Below, in pieces: positions 23,168 through 34,800 of a DNA stretch of 64,000 bases. This DNA comes from Zea mays (taxonomy: Eukaryota; Streptophyta; Magnoliopsida; Poales; Poaceae): NCBI RefSeq assembly GCF_902167145.1, contig NC_050097.1, positions 228,861,034 through 228,925,033 of the forward strand, in the 5' to 3' direction. Under the pieces are notes generated by a model that did no database searches, was not told the DNA's origin, and saw only the letters and a list, made by a program, of their open reading frames with translations. How positions within the stretch are numbered: the stretch's first letter is position 1; each line of letters begins with the position of its first letter. The translations under genes and the position numbers were made by a program.

Positions 23168-24143
23168 TTCGACAATTTCATTAACAAGAATGTGTCCACT
23201 TAATGGCTCAACTATGTGTATCATGCAGGTTTGCCTTTGGCACCAGCGTTGTGGAGTACAACAGGACAATAGGTCAAGGGAAGGCATCGTCTTCGGCAAG
23301 GAGTTCTCGCTCCTCCAAGTCTGCTCGAGAGGCTCAGCTGGAGGAGGAGACTCGGGCAGCACAGGAGCAGGCTCGAGCAGCACAGGAGCAGGCTCGAGCA
23401 GCGCAGGAGCAGGTCGGACAGCTGACGCAGTATATGGCTTCTTATTTTCAGGTAATTCGTCTATCTCATCACGTGTCATTGAATTCAAAGTATAATGTTG
23501 CGATTCTAATGTTTCATCCATTTGCAGGAAATGACTACTCGACTCGGCCCTGATATGAACTTGCCCGCTTTTCGCCCTCCCCAGGTAACACTATCTGAAC
23601 ACTTCAATTCCATAGCAACTCTTTTTTATTATCAAAAATGGCTCGCAGGCACAAGGATGGGGACAGTGGCCAGGACAAGCTCCAGCGTCGCAGCCACAGT
23701 GGACTGGTGTTGGGTGGACGCAGGCACCTCCAGGCACTTGGACGCCTCCACCACCCCAAGGATCGCAGCCAGTCCCGGGATGGGTGCCACCGGTCTCCCA
23801 GCCACCGGTGGGCTCTCAGCCATTTCAAGCGTGGATGGCACCGCCACCGACGAGGTGGGTGCCACCACCTCAGGGGTGGCCAGCACAACAGTATCCGTGG
23901 ATGCATGCATAGCCTCCTCATCACCATGGATCACAGGTCACGTTCCATGTTTAGTTTTATGCAAATGGTGACCAAACATAGCAATGTATAGGTATAGGGA
24001 TAGCAAAACACAACCTTATTTGAATGATTGATGAATTGCAGGGTTCAGCGTCACATGCTCAGGGATCAGAGGGTGCTGTCAACGTCCAAGACTTCTTCGT
24101 CCATGGTTCTGGAGGCAGTGGCCAAAACTCCCACAGCCCGTAG

Positions 24144-24603
24144 GAGTGAGTAGTGAGTTTGTTTGAATGTGTATTGATTGTGAATGTTTGAAACTATGGA
24201 TGTGTATGGCCAAAACTCCCACGAAAACTATGTATGGACTATGGACTTATGGGCTATTTATGTAATATGGAAGGTTGTGAATGTGTTTTGTGAATTGTGT
24301 ATTTTGCTTGTGAATCTGTATATGTGAATTGTGATATTGTGAATTGTGTCTTTTGCTTTCAATTGAAAGGTGCACAAAATTCTGTTTGGGGGGGTATCAT
24401 GAATTTTCGTCGGCCTGATTGAAGGCCGACGAAAATACTGCCCAGCTATTTTCGTCGGCCACCACCGGGACCGACGAAAATATGGCCCAGCTATTTTCGT
24501 CGGCCACCACCGGGGCTGACGAAAATCAGGCTCCTATTTTCATCGGCCACTAAGGCCGATGAAAATAGTTAGCCGACCAACTATTTTCGTCGGCTTTGGG
24601 GAT
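24144..24603. repeat. CACTA right subterminal region, copy A
   Basis: From 24224 on, this is repeated at 25872-26251 (offset 1,648 bases) with few differences. It starts AT-rich (aaaactatgtatgg...) and ends with three or four hairpin-forming TATTTTCGTCGGCC pairs (24395-24600). The copy stops abruptly at about 24603 in the middle of such a pair. Confidence 0.85.
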
Positions 24604-25132
24604 CCAACTAATTGTCGTTTGCTTTGGTCTGCTAGGAGTTCTGCATATTATGGTTTGTGAATTCTATTTAAGTAGTTTTTCTTACTCCTTAGTAATGTAA
24701 TAATATTGTAACTTTAAAAATGTTTATTTATAACTATATATATAGAGATCGATTATATATATATGGGGCATCATATAAGCTTTTGTTAAAATCTCACGCA
24801 CATGTCTGGTGGTGTGTAGAGATGGCATGGGGCTTTAGTCTCATATTGCTCATCTAGGTAGAAGAGGACCAACTTACATGTGAAAGTGTTCTATACTCTT
24901 CACATGAGACGAATAAAGGGCTATGGAGGCCGCCACATGTGCGCGCTCGCGTTTCGTGTTTTTCACATTATTTATCGCGTGACTTATGACTTGCGACGAT
25001 GCGCGATCGCGTCGTGATGTGTTCTAAACAGTAGTTTATTTTTTTCCTTTTGTTTATTTAGTTATCAAATACCACACCTAGACTGCCACGTCAACTGGGA
25101 GTAATGGGCACACACGTTACGTGCGAGATGTC
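24604..25132. other. Unassigned AT-rich spacer
   Basis: I see no gene. There is a TATATA-rich stretch (24715-24770) and no similarity to the CACTA sequence. It lies between copy A of the CACTA subterminal region and the Cassandra-like element and may be DNA brought in with the latter. Confidence 0.5.
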
Positions 25133-25862
25133 CTCTAACACTCGTCCACTCTCAGACTGGCGGTACTTTCTCCTAGTTGCCCTCTACTACCATAGATCAT
25201 TCCCACAGACCAACACAAGTCTTTTGTGTGCACTTTGTCCTCACTCGTGCGCACCCGAGAAAACTTCTCGGTCGGTCACCCATCCTAAGATTGCTCTGCT
25301 CCAAGCACACTTAACCCAGAGGTTCATTTGAGACAAACTTTTGAAAAAGAAGATGCACCTTGTTCGCATGAGTACTCTATTAATTCTATTAAGCATTAGG
25401 CCAGGATATAACCATCCATAGGGGTCAGGATATCACAATCCACCCTGTTAGAAGACCAACGTCCTCGTTGGTCAACTCCAAGCCAGGAACCTCTCCTCTT
25501 GGCCACGTCTTTGTGTATAGTGTTGTCATAAGCCATGCCATATGACCACTCCGAGCCCACATGCACCACGCGTCATATACCCCGAAGCCCCTAGCCCACA
25601 CACGCCCGTGAAACCGTGAGGGTCACCTTTGATACCATTTGTAACACCCCGTCCACTCCCAGACCAGCGGTACTTACTCCTGGTTGCCCTCTAGAACCAT
25701 ACACCATCCCCACAGACCAACACGAGTCTTTTGTGTGCACTTTGTCCTCACGCGTGCGCATCTAAGAAAACTTCCCGGTCGGTTACCCATCCTAAGATTG
25801 CTCTGTGCCAAGCACGCTTGACCTAGAGGTTCTTTTGAGACAAGCTTACGAAAAAGAACATA
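25133..25862 (-). mobile_element. Cassandra-like TRIM with 5S rRNA-like LTRs, one LTR truncated
   Basis: Two copies of one LTR-like sequence lie at 25133-25437 and 25640-25862. On the minus strand the LTR opens TGTGATATCC and ends GGGGTGTTACA, followed after two bases by TGGTATCAAAGG (25627-25638), a Met-tRNA-type primer site. The insert between them (25438-25639) has no coding sequence. Both LTRs contain a stretch similar to 5S rRNA in the sense direction on the minus strand, with GGATGGGT(G/A)ACC and the AAGCGTGCTTGG-like core (about 25268-25324 and 25777-25833). Cassandra elements are known for exactly this feature. The 5' LTR is cut off where CACTA copy B begins. Confidence 0.78.
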
Positions 25863-25871
25863 AGGATAGAA

Positions 25872-26408
25872 AAAACTATGTATGGACTATGGACTTATGG
25901 ACTATTTATGTAATATGGAAGGTTGTGAATGTGTTTTGTGAATTGTGTATTTTGCTTGTGAATCTGTATATGTGAATTGTGATATTGTGAATTGTGTCTT
26001 TTGCTTTCAATTGAAAGGTGCACAAAATTCTGTTTTTGGGGGGTATCATGAATTTTCGTCGGCCTGATTGAAGGCCGACGAAAATACTACCCAGCTATTT
26101 TCGTCGGCCACCACCGGGACCGACGAAAATACGGTCCAGCTATTTTCGTCGGCCACCACCGGGGCCGACGAAAATCAGGCTCCTATTTTTGTCGGCCACT
26201 GAAGCCGACGAAAATAGTCAGCCGACCAACTATTTTCGTCGGCTTTGAGGAAGCCGACGAAAATAAATAATTTCCGTCGGTACCGACGTAATTAGTTGCC
26301 TAGTTTCGTCGAACTTATTTTCGGCGGCTGCCGACGAAAATAGTGTATTTTCGTCAGTTTACGTTTATTTTCGTGGGTTTTTGGCCCACGGAAATTTAGG
26401 TGTTTCCT
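25872..26408. repeat. CACTA right subterminal region, copy B, and most of the right terminus
   Basis: It begins as a repeat of 24224-24603, then continues through further TATTTTCGTCGGC motifs and the mirror of the left end (cgtgggtttttggcccacg, about 26370) to gtttcct at 26402-26408. The final gtagtg of the terminus is displaced to 35512-35517 by element C. Confidence 0.9.
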
Positions 26409-27538
26409 TGTAACACCTCAAATCCATCAATTAAAATAACGTATTACTAGTTGTTAAACTTAGTAGGGAGTAAATTAAAATTCGAATCAAGTGTTTGATG
26501 TATTCATTTTTTTGTCAATATGATTTTGTTTGTTTGTAAAGTGCAAGGATTTCATTTTTGTTTATTTATTTAAGTATTCTCTTGTGTGATGTCCAACTCA
26601 TTTAAATAATAGAAATTTTCTAGAGATTATTTATTTTATTTGTTAAAATATTATTATTAGATTTAATATACTTTTCGAATAATTAAAATATATTTAATAA
26701 TGAATAACTATTAAAAAAATAAATAATGAATTTCGAAATTAAAAAAAAAAACAAATCGGCCGCTGGCCAACTGGCCCAGGTAGCTTCACGTTCCCTCCCC
26801 TAAGCCAATGATGTGTGGACCTATTCCCTCTCTTCTCTCCTCTATGACGTGTAGGGGCCACCTATTGTCTTCCCCAAATCACAGTAAGGAACGCATCGCA
26901 TCGCACAGCCGCCGCCGCTGTGTCTTCTCCCTCCCTAACTCTCTCTCTCCCTCCTTCTCTCTTCTCTCCCATGCTCTCTCTGCTCTCCCTCACACGCACC
27001 AGGTAGTCGCCAGGAGCGAGCCGCTCCTGCCCTGCCCGCACAGGCGCGTTCCGCACAGCAGCCGTTGCCCAGCCGCCTCTGCACCGAGCGTGCAGACGAG
27101 CCTCGGCCTCCCCGCGCAAGCAGCCGAGCCGCCCTTCCCCGCGCCCGGACGCGACCCGGCCAAGCCGCGCCATGGACGCCACCCAGCGCGCCCGACCGCA
27201 TCGAGTGCCTGCGCTCCAGCCCGTGCGACGCCACACCTGAAACCGAAGCCGAGCCCCAACCCGACGAGGCCCCAACGCATCGAGCCAAAACCCACGCCTG
27301 CGACACCGCGCCAGCAAGCCAGGCCGCCGACCGAACCTTGCCAGGGAGCGAGCTCCTGCCCCGTTCGTTCACCAACGGCAGTAATGGAGCTTCAATCGTG
27401 ACCATTATTCTCCCTACGTTATGGAGTTCAAGGCACTCGTTTCTTTTCTTTGGAAACCGACGCATCTATGGCACTTGAAGACAGCCAACGCCCATTGAAG
27501 CTCTCCCTGGCAGACTCTTCTTCTTCCCTCCCTCTCTC

Positions 27539-27547
27539 TATAAAAGG
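27539..27547 (+). promoter_or_regulatory. TATA box in the left LTR of element C
   Basis: TATAAAAGG lies after a CT-rich run, about 1.1 kb into the LTR. The mirror site is at 34369-34377 on the minus strand, so the two promoters point at each other across the palindrome. Confidence 0.7.
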
Positions 27548-28736
27548 CACCAGAGACCCTCTTCTTTCTCCTGCCTACCCAAGCTCACTCCATCTCTCTA
27601 GCTCGCCAGTACACTGCTCGACGCCGTCGTTCGTCGCCGGAGCCCGTGGAGTTCGTCGGAGTGTGCCGTTCGTCGCCGGAGTTCACCGGAGCCACGCATT
27701 CGCCGTGGATAGTCGAGCCCCTGCTTTTCTCCACCCGGCCGAACCCCGTCGAACTCTCCCCGTCGCACGCACGAACCCAAGGTTGAAGACAACCCAATTA
27801 TTTTGTGTATTTTATAAAATACTTTTTGATTCGATTCATGAGTTGTATATTTTGTTTGTTGTAATATGAACACATGTGATTCCGATTTATGTATATATGA
27901 GTGTTATGGAATTGTTTGGTAGATTCATGCGATTATTAGCATCGTGTTATGTCATGTTAGTCGTGGCGTTGAATTTTGGACTAGAGAAATATGACAACAT
28001 TTAGTAGTCACACGTTGGCGATAAAAATGCTAGATAGGAATTTTTGTAGTTAAATTGGGTCGCGATAAATTCTAGAAACTATTTGGAGAATTATAGGTGC
28101 ATTTTAAGTGGATTTAGAAAAATGGTGTAGAACGCATGTCATATGAATAAAATAGGATTTTTAGATGATTTATCCGATTATTTAATTAATAATATTCTTT
28201 TAGAAAAAAAAGAGAAAATATCACCATTAGTGTGGAAAATAGATTTTTGCTAGTTAAATAATCTTGTTCGCAAATTGAGCACTTAGATTTTTAGATTAAG
28301 CAAAATACTAGTTGATGTAAAAATATCCTCACTTGTGTTATAAAAAGCCCAATTACCAATTTATGTAGATTTTTAGAATATTAATATTATTAAATTTATT
28401 TTTGCTATACTAACTAACTGGAGTTAGAAGTAATAAAAGGTATTAATTCATTTATTAGCATTAAAAGACAATAAGTATTATTTATTTTCATTAATGATGT
28501 TAAAATATATTTAAACTGTATTTATTACACCCACTTATAAATTCACCATTAGGATTCACATTAATAGCTATAATTGAATTAATAAGTAGTTATGCGATTA
28601 GGACGAATTTAAGATGTGATTAGTGCGATATGTTAATGTGTGTTTAATGACGTACTGGTGTATGTTTATGAAATGGTGCATGTTTATTTATTTATGTATG
28701 TTTTATTTTTGTATGTGCGCTATGCGACTCTATTAG

Positions 28737-29854
28737 AAGCCGATTGTGCGGTAGGCGAACCAATTTCGTTCGAGGATGATCCGCAGGACTCACTTGAGCA
28801 AGGCAAGTGGATTCTCCCTCTGCATATTCTGTTTGTACCTATTCATTGCATACAATAATGTTTACTTTTTGATATACTGCATAATTTGTTGGGTTATACC
28901 TAATTAAGGATTTCCTAGATTTACTACCTGTATTCCTTGTTTAACCTGGGAAATAATTAAGCTGTGCAAAAATTTATGCTACCGCCCAACTTAATGATTC
29001 CTAATGTCACTCATTAATTGGTTTTAATGTTCCAAGGATTTAATTGGCAATTATGGCATTAACCCGATGGTTAAGATAACATTATTACAAATTTAATTGG
29101 AACATGGAGTGACCACCCAGGATAACAGTGCAACCACGAGTGCTATCATGGCTCTGGCTTTGGTAATTAGCTCTATATGCTTAGTGCCAAGCAACCTTAC
29201 CTGAAAGATGGGCAAGAGGGGGAGCGGTAGGTGCTGGCAGCCCACGTTAACATGGGGTCGTATTCTTGGCTAAGATACTGCACCCAGGGGGCCACCACCA
29301 TCGTCTTAGAAACCTTAGCGGGTTGCTTCGTATTAAGTGTATTTTGTGAAAACCTCATAATGGATCCCTAGCCATTCACCTCGGCAGTGTCTAAGGGTCC
29401 GATCAACCCGGGCTAGATGGGATACATGTCTTGTGGGTAAAGTTGTACCACCTCTGCAGAGTGTAAAACTGATATATCAGTCGTGCTCCCGGTTATGAGC
29501 GACCTGGACTCCTCACATGATAATTGAACTTGAAGATGGAATTAAATTGAGATCCGATGATCTGCCAATAATTTGCTTAAGTGGTTTCACTTAACTGTTT
29601 TTGTTATATTCATATTCCTTTGTTTAAATGGGATATTTGGGATTCACTCTTATCAGTAAGACAGGTGTTGTTAATAAAATGTTGACCAACTAAAATGCTT
29701 ACTGCTCAACCTTAGCCTCACCTTGTTATACCTGCATTAGTTTTTCCCCCACTTGCTGAGCCCCGACCATAAGTGAGCTCACCCTTGCTTATTTTGATCA
29801 GAGGGTGATGCTGGAGACTTTGATGGAGATTTTATCGACGACGATGATTTCTAA
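28737..29854 (+). CDS. Candidate spliced acidic reading frame in the element C LTR
   Basis: Proposed exons are an upstream one ending at 27781 (acccaag before gt), 28737-28802, and 29802-29854 with stop TAA 29852-29854. The second exon follows ttag, has 66 bases and ends at a GC donor (gcaagt). The third follows gatcag. Joined in phase 1, the frame reads EPISFEDDPQDSLEQ and then an Asp-rich tail ending DDDDF. Gypsy D has the same arrangement (43648-43716 and 44697-44782) with the same phases and another acidic tail. No ATG was found for the upstream exon, so translation is unproven. It could instead be a noncoding leader with conserved splice sites. No known domain is recognised. Confidence 0.35.
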
Positions 29855-30103
29855 GTCTAACGATGCGCCGGTCATCTTCCTGTTGGAGATTGCCCAGTTG
29901 TTTATTTCCGCTTTACTTTGATGTGATACTTGTTAAAGATACAATATTTCAGATGATGTAATAAAGTATTCTACTCTCTTTACGCCTTTATTGCATTGTC
30001 TTTTGATATACTACACTTGTGATGTCAACATATGTGTGGAAATGGATCCTGGCACACATATGGTATGCGCTCGGTCTACCCCTGGAACGGGGTGTGACAG
30101 AAG

Positions 30104-30115
30104 TGGTATCAAAGC
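30104..30115 (+). promoter_or_regulatory. Primer-binding site, left arm of element C
   Basis: TGGTATCAAAGC, one mismatch from the usual initiator Met-tRNA site TGGTATCAGAGC, starts four bases after the LTR. Confidence 0.85.
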
Positions 30116-30250
30116 TATGCTGACCCTAGGTCGTTAGATTAGTTAGAAATGGAAAGCCTAGTTGTTCAAAACTTGCTAATTTCATTCCTATAAATTCCTT
30201 TATCAGTCTTACCTCTTTGAAATTCAACTGAGTTGACACTTCTCTTGTAG

Positions 30251-30938
30251 ATGGTTCGCACTCTCCAAACTACTCGCATCAACACCAGCTACGCCCCTCA
30301 GCCCCGGTAGATCCCGGTCTACCCAGTGGTAGTCGAGGAAGTTCCGGCGGATCTCCCTCCCATCCGAGTGGAGAATGTAGTCAACCTGGAGGACAGCTCG
30401 GAGGAACAGCTGCCGACGCCCACCCCGTTGGCAGAGTCCCTGGCCTTCGCAGCTGGGTCATCGACGTCAGCACCGCCTGCACCAGCCTTCCAAGCACCTG
30501 CACCCGGAGGCGACGACCCCGACGACTCCGGAGACGACGATGACGAGGATGACGATGACGAAGAAGGTGGAGACGAACACGTCCACGAGGAAGCTGACTA
30601 CGCCCAGCAGGACAACTTCATGGGGTTTGGTCCTGTTGTCGAACATTACACATCAATGTTCGAGACGGGGCACTTCCCCAACCTGCTACAAGAAGTGTTG
30701 CACGCGCTAGGCACCTACGTCCGCCCCCTATACGAAACAAGGCGAGTGAGCGAGCCTCCCCGGGCTTGCTATTACATCACTCGCATCCATGTCAGGGTGA
30801 TGGATGCAGGTGACAGGGGATTCAGGACTCTGTCTGCTCACGAGTCCCTGACACCACTGTCCACCTACGCTGCCTCGGTCAGCGATGCTGCCCGTCGGAC
30901 CCTGTGGTCGCTCAGCCACACCTACCGACAGCAGCTGC
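30251..30938 (+). pseudogene. Element C upstream ORF, left copy, with a stop
   Basis: The frame starts at ATG 30251 (MVRTLQTTR), has TAG at 30308-30310 where the right copy has CAG, and then stays open to the palindrome center. It has an acidic DDSGDDDDEDDDDEEGG run and a domain (LLQEVLHALGTY to RRTLWSLSHTY). That domain aligns by eye with the ORF of Gypsy D at 45299-46312 (DALDTLLRRAF to RRALSHYCSVF). The protein is an accessory ORF placed before gag, as described for some Tekay/RIRE3-like elements; its role is not known. Confidence 0.75.
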
Positions 30939-30976
30939 AGAACACAAGAATCGAATCAAACAAAATATTTTATGCA
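30939..30976. other. 38-nt loop at the center of the palindrome
   Basis: Not symmetric, hence not part of either arm. It contains gaatcgaatcaaa and aaacaaaatat, both of which also occur within about 40 bases of each other in the element's own LTR (around 34055-34105), so it may be filler copied from the LTR. Confidence 0.8.
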
Positions 30977-31664
30977 GCAGCTGCTGTCGGTAGGTGTGGC
31001 TGAGCGACCACAGGGTCCGACGGGCAGCATCGCTGACCGAGGCAGCGTAGGTGGACAGTGGTGTCAGGGACTCATGAGCAGACAGAGTCCTGAATCCCCT
31101 GTCACCTGCATCCATCACCCTGACGTGGATGCGAGTGATGTAATAGCAAGCCCGGGAAGGCTCGCTCACTCGCCTTGTTTCGTATAGGGGGCAGACGTAG
31201 GTGCCTAGCGCGTGCAACACTTCTTGTAGCAGGTTGGCGAAGTGCCCCGTCTCGAACATTGATGTGTAATGTTCGACAACAGGACCAAACCCCATGAAGT
31301 TGTCCTGCTGGGCGTAGTCAGCTTCCTCGTGGACGTGTTCGTCTCCACCTTCTTCGTCGTCGTCATCCTCGTCATCGTCGTCTCCGGAGTCGTCGGGGTC
31401 GTCGCCTCCGGGTGCAGGTGCTTGGAAGGCTGGTGCAGGCGGTGCTGACGTCGATGACCCAGCTGCGAAGGCCAGGGACTCTGCCAACGGGGTGGGCGTC
31501 GGCAGCTGTTCCTCCGAGCTGTCCTCGAGGTTGACTACATTCTCCACTCGGATGGGAGGGAGATCTGTCGGAACTTCCTCGACTACCACTAGGTAGACCG
31601 GGATCTGCCGGGGCTGAGGGGCGTAGCTGGTGTTGATGCGGGTAGTTTGGAGAGTGCGAACCAT
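30977..31664 (-). pseudogene. Element C upstream ORF, right copy, truncated
   Basis: Starts at ATG 31664 on the minus strand, directly after a tag that resembles a splice acceptor. It is open without internal stops to the center of the palindrome; the frame closes at 30912 inside the opposite arm. It keeps CAG where the left copy has TAG. The normal C-terminal part of the protein is missing, so it is a fragment. Confidence 0.75.
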
Positions 31665-31799
31665 CTACAAGAGAAGTGTCAACTCAGTTGAATTTCAAAG
31701 AGGTAAGACTGATAAAGGAATTTATAGGAATGAAATTAGCAAGTTTTGAACAACTAGGCTTTCCATTTCTAACCAATCTAACGACCTAAGGTCAGCATA

Positions 31800-31811
31800 G
31801 CTTTGATACCA
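31800..31811 (-). promoter_or_regulatory. Primer-binding site, right arm of element C
   Basis: TGGTATCAAAGC on the minus strand, the exact mirror of 30104-30115. Confidence 0.85.
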
Positions 31812-31815
31812 CTTC

Positions 31816-34800
31816 TGTCACACCCGGTTCCAGGGGTAGACCGAGCGCATACCATATGTGTGCCAGGATCCATTTCCACACATATGTTGACGTCACAAGT
31901 GTAGTATATCAAAAGACAATGCAATAAAGGCGTAAAGAGAGTAGAATACTTTATTACATCATCTAAAATATTGTATCTTTAACAAGTATCACATCAAAGT
32001 AAAGCGGAAATAAACAACTGGGCAATCTCCCACAGGAAGATGACCGGCGCATCGTTAGACTTAGAAATCATCGTCGTCGATAAAATCTCCATCAAAGTCT
32101 CCAGCATCACCCTCTGATCAAAATTAAGCAAGGGTGAGCTCACTTATGGTCGGGGCTCAGCAAGTGGGGGAAAAACTAATGCAGGTATAACAAGGTGAGG
32201 CTAAGGTTGAGCAGTAAGCATTTTAGTTGGTCAACATTTTATTAACAACACCTGTCTTACTAATAAGAGTGAATCCCAAATATCCCATTTAAACAAAGGA
32301 ATATGAATATAACAAAAACACTTAAGTGAAACCACTTAAGCAAATTATTGGCAGATCATCGGATCTCAATTTAATTCCATCTTCAAGTTCAATTATCATG
32401 TGAGGAGTCCAGGTCGCTCATAACCGGGAGCACGGCTGATATATCAGTTTTACACTCTGCAGAGGTGGCACAACTTTACCCACAAGACATGTATCCCATC
32501 TAGCCCGGGTTGATCGGACCCTTAGACACTGCCGAGGTGAATGGCTAGGGATCCATTATGAGGTTTTCACAAAATACACTTAATACGAAGCAACCCGCTA
32601 AGGTTTCTAAGACGATGGTGGTGGCCCCCTGGGTGCAGTATCTTAGCCAAGAATACGACCCCATGTTAACGTGGGCTGCCAGCACCTACCGCTCCCCCTC
32701 TTGCCCATCTTTCAGGTAAGGTTGCTTGGCACTAAGCATATAGAGCTAATTACCAAAGCCAGAGCCATGATAGCACTCGTGGTTGCACTGTTATCCTGGG
32801 TGGTCACTCCATGTTCCAATTAAATTTGTAATAATGTTATCTTAACCATCGGGTTAATGCCATAATTGCCAATTAAATCCTTGGAACATTAAAACCAATT
32901 AATGAGTGACATTAGGAATCATTAAGTTGGGCGGTAGCATAAATTTTTGCACAGCTTAATTATTTCCCAGGTTAAACAAGGAATACAGGTAGTAAATCTA
33001 GGAAATCCTTAATTAGGTATAACCCAACAAATTATGCAGTATATCAAAAAGTAAACATTATTGTATGCAATGAATAGGTACAAACAGAATATGCAGAGGG
33101 AGAATCCACTTGCCTTGCTCAAGCGAGTCCTGCGGATCGTCCTCGAACGAAATTGGTTCGCCTACCGCACAATCGACTTCTAATAGAGTCGCATAGCGCA
33201 CATACAAAAATAAAACATACATAAATAAATAAACATGCACCATTTCATAAACATACACCAGTACGTCATTAAACACACATTAACATATCGCACTAATCAC
33301 ATCTTAAATTCGTCCTAATCGCATAACTACTTATTAATTCAATTATAGCTATTAATGTGAATCCTAATGGTGAATTTATAAGTGGGTGTAATAAATACAG
33401 TTTAAATATATTTTAACATTATTAATGAAAATAAATAATACTTATTGTCTTTTAATGCTAATAAATGAATTAATACCTTTTATTACTTCTAACTCCAGTT
33501 AGTTAGTATAGCAAAAATAAATTTAATAATATTAATATTCTAAAAATCTACATAAATTGGTAATTGGGCTTTTTATAACACAAGTGAGGATATTTTTACA
33601 TCAACTAGTATTTTGCTTAATCTAAAAATCTAAGTGCTTAATTTGCGAACAAAATTATTTAACTAGCAAAAATCTATTTTCCACACTAACGGTGATATTT
33701 TCTCTTTTCTTTCTAAAAGAAGATTATTAATTAAATAATCGGATAAATCATCTAAAAATCCTATTTTATTCATATGACATGCGTTCTACACCATTTTTCT
33801 AAATCCACTTAAAATGCACCTATAATTCTCCAAATAGTTTCTAGAATTTATCGCGACCCAATTTAACTACAAAAATTCCTATCTAGTATTTTTATCGCCA
33901 ACGTGTGACTACTAAATGTTGTCATATTTCTCTAGTCCAAAATTCAACGCCACGACTAACATGACATAACACGATGCTAATAATCGCATGAATCTACCAA
34001 ACAATTCCATAACGCTCATATATACATAAATCGGAATCACATGTGTTCATATTACAACAAACAAAATATACAACTCATGAATCGAATCAAAAAGTATTTT
34101 ATAAAATACACAAAATAATTGGGTCGTCTTCAACCTTGGGTTCGTGCGTGCGACGGGGAGAGTTCGACGGGGTTTGGCCGGGTGGAGAAAAGCAGGGGCT
34201 CGACTGTCCACGGCGAATGCGTGGCTCCGGTGAACTCCGGCGACGAACGACACACTCCGGCGAACTCCACGGGCTCCGGCGACGAACGACGGCGTCGAGC
34301 AGTGTACTGGCGAGCTAGAGAGATGGAGTGAGCTTGGGTAGGCAGGAGAAAGGAGAGGGTCTCTGCTGCCTTTTATAGAGAGAGGGAGGGAAGAAGAAGA
34401 GTCTGCCAGGGAGAGCTTCAATGGGCGCTGGCTGTCTTCAAGTGCCATAGATGCGTCGGTTTCCAAAGAAAAGAAACGAGTGCCTTGAACTCCATAACGC
34501 AGGGAGAATAATGGTCGCGATTGAAACTCCATTACTGCCGTGGGTGAACGAACAGGGCAGGAGCTCGCTCCCTGGCAAGGTTCGGTCGGCTGCCTGGCTT
34601 GCTGGCGCGGTGTCGCAGGCGTGGGTTTTGGCTCGATGCGTTGGGGCCTCGTCGGGTTGGGGCTCGGCTTCGGTTTCAGGTGTGGCGTCGCGCGGGCTGG
34701 AGCGCAGGCACTCGATGCGGTCGGGCGCGCTGGGTGGCGTCCATGGCGCGGCTTGGCCGGGTCGCGTCCGGGCGCGGGGAAGGGCGGCTCGGCTGCTTGC

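Larger units (their letters stand above)
9684..24143 (+). pseudogene. CACTA TnpA-like (Transposase_24/Ptta type) gene, split by Gypsy B
   Basis: Ten probable exons can be placed by GT/AG borders and frame: 9684-9973, 10050-10118, 10198-10450, 10537-10926, 10999-11112, 11184-11295, 23229-23451, 23528-23584, 23649-23936 and 24042-24143. The product has a basic, Ser/Gly-rich N-terminus, acidic repeats, then a Transposase_24-like domain (SWEDLTWDG, and the W-rich block ending SPEWIAESQKHRTNR in exon 4). A short coiled coil of AAQEQAR repeats (exon 7) and a Gln/Pro/Trp-rich tail (exon 9) follow. It would bind subterminal repeats and may also regulate transcription. Gypsy B lies in the intron between exons 6 and 7. 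The exon 6/7 phase does not fit by one base, and exon 9 has a TAG at 23910-23912 (CAG in type), so the copy is probably dead. Confidence 0.78.
26409..30099 (+). repeat. Left LTR of element C (3,691 bp)
   Basis: It runs from TGTAACACC to GTGTGACA. Its parts are an AT-rich U3 with a G/C-rich promoter region (26900-27540), a TATA box, a leader, a long AT-rich intron-like stretch (27800-28730), the candidate small exons, and a 3' portion with AATAAAG (about 29960), a possible poly(A) signal. Length is equal to the right LTR. Confidence 0.93.

Noticed and set aside
25268..25833. 5S rRNA genes
   Set aside because: Only part of 5S is similar, with many changes, and it lies inside LTRs.
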